Shown one piece after another: positions 35,601 through 45,672 of a stretch of DNA of 64,000 nt; the stretch's first letter is position 1; each line of letters opens with the position of its first letter. This DNA is from Hyaloscypha bicolor E (lineage: Eukaryota; Ascomycota; Leotiomycetes; Helotiales; Hyaloscyphaceae): assembly GCF_002865645.1 (NCBI RefSeq), contig NW_020194594.1, forward strand, positions 310,001-374,000, in the 5' to 3' direction. The position numbers were made by a program, and so were the translations under genes. The notes under the pieces were generated by a model that saw only the letters and a list, made by a program, of their open reading frames with translations, was not told the DNA's origin and ran no database searches.

Positions 35601-38600
35601 TAATTTATACTAAAGAGTATTTCTTATAATTCTTATATTTATTTCTTTTTATATATTAGTAATATACTACTATTAATAATCTTTAAAATAGATCTCTAAT
35701 ATATAAATTATTTAAGGAAAAAGTTATAAGAATATAGGCTAAAGAATTAAAATAATATTAATATATTATAGTTCTATTCTATTAGTTATTTTTATATTAC
35801 TATTTACTAAACTATTAGATTTATTAGCTATACTTTTTTCTAATATTTAATTATAAATTAAATTCTTATTTTTTTTATTTCTAAATATTTATAATAAATA
35901 ATCTTAATTTATAAAACTCTTGTTTTATATAAGAGGTATTATATTTTCTCTTTATAATAAAGTATTTATTATATAATATAATTAATTCTATTATTTCTTC
36001 TCTAGCTTTTATTATTTCTATATTAATTATTATATTAAATAATATATTATTTTCTAGTTAAATCCAACTTTAAAATACTATTACCTAATTATTAAGAAAT
36101 TAAGGAATTAATATCTTAGCTAATTTCTATTCTTTTTACTATTTCCCGGATATAAATCTTTTAGAAAGAATTCTTAAAATAGAAGTATATAAAAGAAGAT
36201 AATAGGCTAAGCTCGAATATTTAAAGTAATTATATAGTAATTTCTATTAGGAAACTTAGGGCAAAAGTATATATTTATCTATTTAATATCTAATATTAAT
36301 ATATTACTTACTAATTTTATTAGATTTGGCTCAAAAAAGAAATAAAGCCTTTAAATCTTTTATTTTTAGCCAGGAAATATATATAAAGGCCTTTAGTAAA
36401 AGTAAATTAATAATTTCTTTTATTTCTATTATTAAAAAACAATATAAGATTCTTATTTCTATTATATTATATATATATAAAATAAAAGAGATCAAGAATA
36501 GCTTTACTAGAAAAAATATATCTATTTTAATTATAAAGAAATTTCTTAATTTAGAAAAGTACTAAAAGGCTTAAATTATATAAATTAAGCTATAAAATAT
36601 AGAATAGTTTAATATATATATAAAGCTTATTTATAGAAATATTACTTTACTAATATAGTTTTTTATTATAATTAAAAACTAGTATATAAGAAATTTATTA
36701 TATATTTAGCTAAGGCTTTTTTATTATTAATTCCGTTATTTAAAGACTAGAAGCTTAATTAATAAATTATAATTTTAGAATATATAAATAAAGTTTCTTT
36801 TATAAGTAAAGTAAGCTAGTATTTATTAATATTCTAATAAAATTAGTATTAATATAATTAGATTTAACTAAAGAATAAAAATAAAAGAATTAATTATATA
36901 ACTAATCTTATATATAAAGCTAAAAAAGATATTAATAGCTTATTATTTTATTTTAGCTAATTAAATAAGAATATATTAAAGTATATTTATTTTATATTTA
37001 ATTAAAATATTAATAAAATTTAATAAAGAGATAACGAGATTTAGAATAAATATAAAAAAAGAAATAGAGAATTGCTTTTACTAAATTTCTTTTCTTTTTT
37101 AGAGAGATCTTCTAATATTACTTCTAATATAATATCTATATCTATAGCTATATCTATAGTATCTTCTTTATTTATCTCGACTTTTAATTAATAAATTAAA
37201 GCTATATAAGAAAAGATTACTCTTATAGAAAATAGATCAAATAACGACTTTAATTCAAATAATCTATCTATTTTAGAACCTGGAATTATAATTTCTCTTA
37301 CTTTTATTCTTATTCTTATAGCTAATAAGTTTTAATAAATTTAAATTTACTAGTAAATCTAATATTTTTATTAGTATTCATTCCTGTTTTATTTACTTTA
37401 TCTTTTTTACTTCCTCTAAAGTCTATATTAAAGAAGAAGCACCAAGTAATTATATTAAATAATAATAATAATAATAAATTAGATCTTAATAATAGAAAAA
37501 AGAAATTACTAGAGAATAGTAATTATAGGCCGGGGAATAAGTAATTAAAAGATAAAAGAAATCGGGAATAGTTTAAATTAATAAGAACCGAGAAATATTA
37601 TTAGAGCATTTAATTATAATATATGAGATTTATTTATTTGGCTATAATTAGATATATTTCTTATATAAATATAGCCAAAAGAAATCGCGATTTAGTAATT
37701 TTAATTTTATAAAAATAATAATAGATATTATAATATTACTAAATTAACTTATAGCTAGTATTTATAAAAGGCTATAAGATTTATATATACTAGTACTAAT
37801 ATATAAAATATTTATTAAAAAATTACTCGTAACTAAAATACTTCTATTTATATATATAGTTCTATCTAATTTAAAGTTCCTTTACTATTATTTATTATTA
37901 TATTTATATATATAATTAAATTAATATTTTTTTAGATATATGAAATATATTATATAGTAACTATATACTAGTAGTTATATACTAGTTTATATAATTATAT
38001 TTACTATATTTAAGCTTTAGTTATTTATATTATATTTCCTTTTCCTATTATTTATTTATATATTATTTTATTATAATATACTTTTTTTAATATATTATAA
38101 ATTAGTTAATAAAACAAATAATTAAAATAATAGTATATTAGTAAGCTTAATAAGCTCTATAAATAATATATTATAAATAAAAGTAAAAAGTACTAAATTA
38201 GTAATTAAATCTAATATTAAAAGAATAGTAAGCTAATATATTACTAATTTAATAGTTATTAAAGATATTTTACCTATAATTATATTAGGCGGCTTATTAT
38301 AATTAACTAAATTAATTATAATCTTTTATAGAAATTTTTATAATATTATTTTATTTCTATTATAATATATTATATATATTATATAGTACTTAAAATACTT
38401 TTATAAATTAGTCTTATATTTATTAAAGATATAATTACTAAATATATAATATTCTTAAAATATATTCGATTTCTTATTTAAATATATATCTTTTAAAAAA
38501 ATTACTTCTTCTTTTTAAATACTTATAAAATAATTAATAAAGAAGATATATAAAAGGCTCTAATTAAAATCGAAAGCTTTAAAGCTTCTAATTATATTAT

Positions 38601-40450
38601 AATAGCTAGAAATATAAATTAATATAATTTATACTTTTTTAATATACTAAAAAACTAATTATCTTATAAGTAGAATTCCAGTTCCAGATTCATTAATACC
38701 TTATTAATACTTAAGAATATATTCTAATTAATTAAATTAATTATTTTACTAAATATGGGATTCTTCTAATTAATTAAATAATTAAGAACTTTATAGAAAA
38801 AATAATTAGATATATTATAGAAAAGAATTAGGTTTTTTAATTTTGCTAATAGTATTAAAGTAAGCTAAAAAGCTTATATTTATATAATATCGAGAATTAA
38901 TATATTAAAGGCAAATATAGCTTTATTTATAAACTATTTTTTAATTTAGTTAAATTTCCTTTTATATTTCTTTTTTATATTTTATAAGAATTATTTATTA
39001 ATATATATTTTATTCTAGTTACTTTAGATTATTAAATATAATTATATTACTATTAATAATATATATAATTAAAATAAATAAAGCTTTTTAATTAGAATAA
39101 TATAAGAATAAAGAAAATTATATTTAAGAAAATATATAAATTAGAAAAAGTTATATAAGCTATTTATAATAGAAATCGAGAATTTATTACTTATTTAATA
39201 TATATTTCTATAATTAGTAAAAGAATTCCTATAACTTTATTATATACTAGTAGATTATTTAATTTATAAAATACCTAAATATAAGATTTATAAAAGTAAA
39301 ATAACTTTTTTTAATATATTAAATAATAAATAAAATAGTAATATATAAGAGCTTTAATAGCTTATTAAAGTCTTTAATCTAGTTATATAATTCTTTTTTT
39401 TATATAAAATATCTTTTAATTATTAATAGCTATTTAAATTATATTAATATAATATTTATTAATAAATACTAGAATCTTTATATTATTATTTTTGTTTTAT
39501 CTCTTTATTTAATATATTAATTTTAATTTCTTAATATAGTTCTTTTTAGTCTTTTATTACTTATATATTCGAAAGAACTAAATAAATAATAAGTCTAAAG
39601 CCTTAAATATATATTAATAAAAAAGAAATAATTCCTAAAGCTATTTTATTTTATTTGAAATAATACTTTTATAATAGAAAATATTTAAAAGACATTTATA
39701 AAGCCTAATATTTAGTTATATAATCCTATATTTATTCTTAAGGTTATTATTTATTTAATTACTTTTCTAATACTTATTTAACTTGCTCTTTTATTAATTT
39801 AATAATTAAAAACTCTATAATCTATAAAATCGATTTAATATTTCCAAGCCGATTTTTATAAAAATCCGTTCTAAATAAAACTTAAAAAGCTTTTTAGAGC
39901 TAATAAAGAACTTATTATATAAGCTATATTTAATAGATATATAAAGAAAGAGTTAATTAAGATATTAAAGAATTAAAAAAAAGTAAGTTTTATAGGAAGC
40001 GGCTAAATGTCTTGAGAGAGGAGTATATAAAGCCTATACTTTTCTTAATAAAGAATATTTAATAAATATAGGAGCTTTTTACTAAAAAAGAAGCTTTTGC
40101 AAAGTTAGAACAAGAACGAATTAATACTAAAAAGACTACTCAAGCTCTTAAAAAGTAAAAAGAGAATACTAAGAAGGCAGCGAATACTTTATAGGCGGCT
40201 ATAAGGGCGGGAAATATTAATAAAGTAAGAATCGAAGAGAAGGCTTAATTATAAGCTCAAAAAAATAAGAAAGCTGGGGAAAAGAAGGCTTTAAAGGCTC
40301 TTCTAGTGAGAACTAAGACTCCTGCGAAACCTAGAAAGGCACTAGTTATTAAAAAGAACGTTGTTTCCTTTATTAGTAGTAATATTAATAAGGGGGGGCC
40401 AGAAATACTAGTAAAATAGAGCTTCCGGGGGTATATAATAAAACTACGGG
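32675..40450. repeat. AT-rich, RIP-like block of degraded repeats (about 7.8 kb)
   Basis: Composition changes abruptly to almost pure A/T dominated by TA dinucleotides. Only one open frame above 60 codons exists in the whole block (36326-36565), and it is Lys/Ile/Ser low complexity. This is the expected end state of repeat-induced point mutation (CpA to TpA) acting on transposons. Faint Lys-rich pseudo-reading frames broken by TAA/TAG can be followed (for example near 34740-35130 and 39980-40430), but no transposon family can be assigned reliably. Confidence 0.8.
39980..40430 (+). pseudogene. Lys/Ala-rich remnant frame at the edge of the AT block
   Basis: A slightly GC-richer island keeps a readable plus-strand frame: EAFAKLEQERINTKKTTQAL, then AANTL*AAIRAGN, then RTKTPAKPRKALVIKKNVV. 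It is interrupted by several TAG/TAA codons where Gln or Trp would fit. Charged coiled-coil tails like this occur at the C-termini of fungal DDE transposases, but that identity is a guess. Confidence 0.35.
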
Positions 40451-40569
40451 TAATTTTTGAGAAGGGATCTAATTAATTTGGGATATTATTTATTAGCTAT
40501 TAACCTATTTCTATTTTTGATTTTAGGCTAATTAGTCTTGTGGTTAATTAATAATTTAATTTAGAAGTA

Positions 40570-40850
40570 GGAGAGAGTGAGGAAAAAATTTGGCATGGTA
40601 CACGTGCATTTAAGCGGGATATCGAGTATAGAACACCCTATATAACACGCGGCACTCACTCTTAGGGCATAGTACTCTCTTAGCACATAGCCCTCACTCA
40701 GCGCACAGCACTCATTTAGCGTATCTCTTAGCGCACAGCATAGCACTCTCTCAGAACATAGCACTCATTTAGCACATCTCTCAGCCCATAACACAGTACT
40801 CTCTTAGCTCAGTACACGTACCTAGCGCGATTTCAGTCTACAGTACTAAC
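40570..40850. repeat. Degenerate tandem repeat
   Basis: An imperfect array of units resembling agcrcayagcactcwctc (variants tcagcgcacagcactca, cttagcacatagccctcac and ctcagaacatagcactca). It lies between the AT-rich block and the RidA-like pseudogene. Confidence 0.6.
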
Positions 40851-41011
40851 TCTAATGTGTTTTAATAATAAAAGGTAGTAATATTAATAAAAGAAGGTTA
40901 GTGGCGTGAAGTAATAGATTTTACGGCCTTAAAAGCAAGGCGAAAATAGGTAAAAATCAGGTATAGAAGGTTTTGGTCGCTATGGTCAACCGGACCTACG
41001 CCCCCCGGCCC

Positions 41012-41394
41012 CCCGTAAACTCGATCCAAGCCTCTCCCCACCCGCGCTCGACACATCCAGTTTGTCCACGTCTAGGTCACCCGTCTCCTTCACAATGTAG
41101 TACCGGACCTGGACAATGTCTCGCGGGGTAGCCTTTGCGGCCGCGAGACATGTCTTGATCTTTTGATAGGCATGCGGGCTTGCTCCAGGATGGCCTTGGG
41201 GTTGGCGCTGCTGGATGCATCGATGCCGGCCAGCCCGGCCAGAGTGACGAGATCAACGGAGCCCGGAATGAGAGGCGTGATGCACAGGTGGTTGTAGGTG
41301 GGTGGAGGGAGGGGGATGCCTTCTGAGTTGAGGGTGCGTGGCTGGTTGTCTTCTGTCCTGTAACCATGTTGGGTGTGCCGTTCTTGATGGGCAT
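41012..41394 (-). pseudogene. RidA (YjgF/UK114)-like pseudogene
   Basis: Three minus-strand frames carry consecutive pieces of one RidA-like protein: a short MPIKNGTPN start, then GYRTEDNQPRTLNSEG and YNHLCITPLIPG with VDLVTLAGLAGIDASSS, then AYQKIKTCLAAAKATPRDIVQVRYYIV. The second shift is explained by one missing G at CGCAT(G)GCC-type sequence near 41170. Working family members deaminate reactive enamine/imine intermediates. The coding remnant stops at a G/C-rich junction near 41010 next to the degraded repeats, so the C-terminus is also lost. Confidence 0.72.
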
Positions 41395-42125
41395 GAGGCA
41401 GTGTTGATGTTGTAGAGAAAGGAGAGAGAGTAATTTACGTGTGTATGTGATTTGCTTAGCCAGTACAGATAGGTGGAAAGGGAGATGTTTGTTATCGCTA
41501 GAGAAGGTCCGGAGTGCTGTCGAGATTACTGACGTTTGCCCGGAGATGCTAAAATTAGAGCAATTGACAAATGACCTTAGCAATACGTGATCTATCTCTA
41601 CAAGGCAATCTGAGTGAAACTTTAAAAGGCATCGGACATAACACTCTACTACTCTTGAAAGTCCCTTCAACAGGTTTCTCCCAGAATCCCTCTATAAGAG
41701 GTTGATTCTTTGAAGTCTTAGGAGGAGACTAAGCGAGGCGACCCTGAAGCTGGACATAACAAGGTCACTTTAATTATCACACGACTATAATTCACATATT
41801 TTTAACGAGATGCCTCGTGCCGGAATCATTTGGTATGGGCGCACAAGCTTCAACGGCTCGCTGCACATCGAGTACTGTCTATGGAATCTGATCCCACCAC
41901 AGTTGGTAGAAGGCCTAGTAATTTAATTCTCACCGGTTGGGGGAGGAAATTCTCTGTCAGTGTATCACTTATGTTGGCCCAGTCTAACTTCTGACGACTC
42001 CCTGATAATCGTCTCTGAATTTGAGTGGATGGAATAAGATTTTCGATAATATCACATTGGAAAAATGACGAATATGGGATCAGTGTATACACGTGTATTA
42101 TTGAAGGATGCCTACATTATCACTC
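41395..42125. other. Intergenic, no gene recognised
   Basis: The 5' extension of the minus-strand frame covering the RidA remnant (to 41670) shows no domain. Nothing else is recognised. Confidence 0.35.
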
Positions 42126-43844
42126 CTAGCATTGTACAGGGTCGACTTTTACTACTAGTCGACATCCAATAGGAGTTTTGTTCTTGTCGCTTTGAATTGT
42201 GAGGACAATCGTGAGCCCTACAGTGTGTTTTTCTTCTACTAGCTCTCGTACACAATCCAGTGGCCACCGAACCACAGTAGGAACAACCAGTGTATAGGTA
42301 GCACCACTTGTTGACCAAGGGTCATATTTGTATATTGAACGTACAGCTGATACGATGTCGAAATTGCATTCAAGGGGCCAGTCTGTGATGCAATTTTCCT
42401 CGCGATTGGGCAGTATGACTGCCCAAGGTTGCCATTTGTGGGGGTGGGCTGACCCTCCTCCAGCAAGATTATCGAGGAGAATGAATACCCTGGGCCATTT
42501 CAACACTCCATATAGTTGCATTTCCCGACTACCCTCGACCTCAGGGTCTAGGTCGACAGAAATCGATAGCTCCAGCAAACCAGTGAACTCTTCGTTGGGT
42601 CCGATCATGAAACACTGCTTTTGCACATTCCAAAGGCTGGTAGGGAACTTTCGAGCCAGCGTACAACTATATCGGGTCTGATTGTGAATTTCTGCATAGT
42701 ATCCACAACGAAGACGCTTGGTGAGACTTTCAGATATTGTGGGTGTCATCGTCTTGGATATATAAATCTCCTTACGCGGACCTCCCTGTAACTTCTCGGC
42801 ATCCTTCCACGGCAAACAAGTGACGGTATCTGCACAATGTCGTACGTATCCGCTAGGCGTCTGTACCAGACGGATAAACACAAGCCCAGCTTCATTCGGC
42901 CCCCAACACTCAAGATTGAAGAGGGAATCTTCCGCTTCATTCGGGCCATCATAAAGGTTGCCTGTAAGTCGAACGCCCTTGTTCGTGATGGTGTATTCAT
43001 GTGTAGGAAAGACCCAAGTACCAGGTTTCCAGACCGAAGAGCAATCATTGAATTCTGCGGGCGAACGAGCGAGAATGCCATGGTAACTTTGCCTTGTTTC
43101 TATACTGTCCTGATCTGTCCATGCAAACAAGGATAGGTCGTATGTTACTTGCCCAATGGCTTCCTGTAATCTGATAAAGGCATTAGTCCCCTCCCCATAA
43201 ATCAGAGGCAGATAGACATCAAAGATGCCCAGAAGACAATATGCTAAGTCTTCTTCACGGGTCGTCTGTCGATTTGCTGCCCAAGACATACGCATAGCCA
43301 CTGTATAGTTTGGAAGTGAATTACTATCTCGAAGGACATCCTCTTGAATCCGTGTTATCTCAATCAGGGGTTTCAGCAAACTAATCTTGGCACCTATTAG
43401 ATTCCAAGATTCGTCGTAGAACTCGACATTTCTTGGAGCAACAAGCTCCTGCAAGGTCCAGCCTCGTGTAAACCACTTACACTTTGGCAAGTCGGGTTCG
43501 ATCTCAGAACTCACGGCCAGATCCGCGAGATACGTGAAACAAATAGTCGACTCCCTATACCATCGGAACATTGAATTGATCGCCTCCGTCAATTCGGCAC
43601 TGCTGGTCTTGTCGATGCAGCAGGAGTCCACCCACGCATACGGGATGCCCCTTCCGCGGGCCAGTCGACAAGTCTCCGTGATCTTGAGAAACCTCGGATG
43701 GGCAATATCGCGATCAGGGGAATTGAACTCTTGAAATGTGACTTCATCGTTGTCGTTCCATGTGTGAGAAAGGATTGCATATGGGCTGCTGCCTGCGCTT
43801 GTCACGAACTTCAGCCTTATAGTGGTAGAGTCGATCAGCCACAT
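42126..43844 (-). CDS. HET-domain protein (HET-E-1-like N-terminal type)
   Basis: Intronless, 572 aa, ATG at 43844. It starts MWLIDSTTIRL, then has the three HET blocks: YAILSHTWNDNDEVTFQE (block 1), GIPYAWVDSCCIDKTSSAEL (block 2) and KWFTRGWTLQELVAP (block 3). SMFRWYRES and DLAYCLLGIFDVYLPLIYGEG follow, as usual for this class. The remaining about 330 residues are a beta-rich C-terminal region without NACHT or WD40 repeats. HET domains execute heterokaryon incompatibility, a programmed cell-death response to non-self. The frame is complete, and this is the only apparently intact HET gene in the window. Confidence 0.92.
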   Translation of the reverse strand: MWLIDSTTIRLKFVTSAGSSPYAILSHTWNDNDEVTFQEFNSPDRDIAHPRFLKITETCRLARGRGIPYAWVDSCCIDKTSSAELTEAINSMFRWYRESTICFTYLADLAVSSEIEPDLPKCKWFTRGWTLQELVAPRNVEFYDESWNLIGAKISLLKPLIEITRIQEDVLRDSNSLPNYTVAMRMSWAANRQTTREEDLAYCLLGIFDVYLPLIYGEGTNAFIRLQEAIGQVTYDLSLFAWTDQDSIETRQSYHGILARSPAEFNDCSSVWKPGTWVFPTHEYTITNKGVRLTGNLYDGPNEAEDSLFNLECWGPNEAGLVFIRLVQTPSGYVRHCADTVTCLPWKDAEKLQGGPRKEIYISKTMTPTISESLTKRLRCGYYAEIHNQTRYSCTLARKFPTSLWNVQKQCFMIGPNEEFTGLLELSISVDLDPEVEGSREMQLYGVLKWPRVFILLDNLAGGGSAHPHKWQPWAVILPNREENCITDWPLECNFDIVSAVRSIYKYDPWSTSGATYTLVVPTVVRWPLDCVRELVEEKHTVGLTIVLTIQSDKNKTPIGCRLVVKVDPVQC

Positions 43845-44929
43845 CTCTGTAAGCTAGATTTGTCTTGAAAGACACTGAGTGATTGGCGGGATAATGGAAG
43901 ACAGTAGGCGACACCAAGGTGAGAACTTGAACACAATCAGAGTTGCCTTTTACCAAGGCAGGGGCAAGAAGATCGAAGTTGTATGAGGAAGGCTTGGCTG
44001 TTCTGAGTTGATAAATGACGTGGCTTGCATGATCGTTTAACCACACCAATGATGGACGAATCACGAAATAGTATTTGGAGAATTGGACCCTTTGATGTGA
44101 AAATCAACAGAGCAAGGCTTGTGTATATAGAGACATAGGGGAAATCATAAGCACCCACCGCTAGTCTATCTCATAAACATCTCGTGGCCTACTCCTCATG
44201 TAGGAGCCTTTATATGATCTGATTGTCAAACTTCAATCGCGGTCATAAATTATTCCCCAGACTCTCTTCCCTGTTTTATTTTTCCAAATGAGATATAGAA
44301 AGCCATCTCCTACGTCTAGGAAGGGAAAGGCCTGAAAGTCGCACCGAACTTTATTACGTGGGCGCGCCCCACTTTGCCCTTCCTCGCTTATTCATGAGTG
44401 ACATCTTCTGGAAACAGGGAACCATTCATTCAAGTGCTTACCGGCGAGCAAGAGTATTTCGAAAGTCATTCATCCGAAGGAGCCGTCGCTAAATTTCACG
44501 CTTCAATAATTTTTAACTACTTTGCATTGAGTTCATGACAGTTCTCTCATCTTCATTCTCTTTTCTGCCTAGAAATGCTTTCCCGCGTTACACATGCACT
44601 CCCCGTGCCCGCCCAGGCCCAACAGATGATCGCGCCATTTGCTTTCACTCAGTTAGGCCAGGCACGAGCCCCCCTACCACCACCCCGGATACTAAATAAG
44701 AGTTTTAATAATGTCTAAAAAATTACTTGTATAGGTTTATATAAGAGCTCTAGTTTTGGGGCATAGGATAAGCGAGGCAATTATTGCGTACGAGGCAAAT
44801 AAGTTCCGGGTACTCAATCGCTAAATTTTCAGGCTCTCTTAAGGTTACGAGTTAGTATGATCCCAATCGACACCCCTAATCGACACAAGGGGGGAGGGGG
44901 GGGGGGGGGGGGTTGTTTTACTTCCCGAG
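43845..44929. other. Intergenic with TE relics and a poly-G tract
   Basis: Nothing gene-like is recognised. Bases about 44690-44880 are AT-rich, with a cgctaaattttcagg motif shared with the MITE family. A nearly pure G tract runs from 44889 to 44912. Confidence 0.45.
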
Positions 44930-45319
44930 AATTACTGCATCAATCACCACAATGACGAACTGACGTCGCTGCTTTGGCCAACGTCGACGTCCAAATTCGG
45001 CCACAGGAAGGCGAGCGAGAGCACTCTTGAGGCAATCAAGGTCCACATTGGCATCATGGATGTTTTGCAGCGGTCACGATTCTTAGTGACGATAAAGGGA
45101 GACATTGGGCTCGTACCACCGTACACGCAGTCAGAGGATGTGCTCGTTCAGATCGACGCTATGACGATGTCGCTTGTTGTACGGCCGGTTCTAAAGGGAA
45201 TTGATAGGAAGACTGTGTATATAATCGTCGGGCCTTGGTTTGTTCATGGGTTAATGTATGGTAAAGGACCAAAGTCCGCTGACAGCGAGCCGGCTTATTT
45301 TTTCCAAGCATTGATTTAA
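44930..45319 (+). pseudogene. HET-type protein C-terminal fragment
   Basis: One plus-strand frame runs from just after the poly-G tract to TGA-free stop at 45319. It contains RSRFLVTIKGDIGLVPPYTQ, EDVLVQID, LVVRPVL and YIIVGPWFVHGLMYGKG. This order (F-V-T..G.-G-L-P..T...-D-V, LRPV, VGD.-Y-VHG-M-G) is the conserved tail of the larger fungal HET proteins. No HET domain precedes it; the sequence upstream is a G run and repeat relics. It is a truncated gene, or the last exon of one lost to insertion. Confidence 0.62.
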
Positions 45320-45672
45320 TATAAGAAATATGAGAGTGCTTTTTGATATTGATGAATTCGATGGACCCCACCTACTTTGTGACTTTTGTTAATGATGCAG
45401 GAAGCAGAAAAAAAGTCGCGTAGTTTCTCGAGGCTCGGGTTTTGCTTTTCGAAACAGACCGAGCAATCGTGATGAGAAGCCTGGCCTGTACGCGTTTGTG
45501 ACCTCACCTCAACGTCACCTTCAAACAATCGAAACCGAAGGGCATACGTCAGAGCCTCAGAGCACAGAAGTTGGGGGTGGGATGCATAGTCTCCCTGCTT
45601 CTCGTCACAAGAGCAGCAACATTGGAGATCAAACTATCCTATTCAGCCAAACGCCTCCCCCTGTTCCAATCC
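45320..45672. other. Intergenic, no gene recognised
   Basis: Downstream (3') flank shared by the HET fragment and the RBR gene. Nothing is recognised. Confidence 0.35.

Noticed and set aside
36326..36565. 79-codon frame inside the AT-rich block
   Set aside because: Lys/Ile/Ser low-complexity translation of AT-rich DNA; a chance frame.
41077..41670. 197-codon minus-strand frame
   Set aside because: It overlaps the RidA remnant out of frame; the true homology lies in the other two frames for most of its length.
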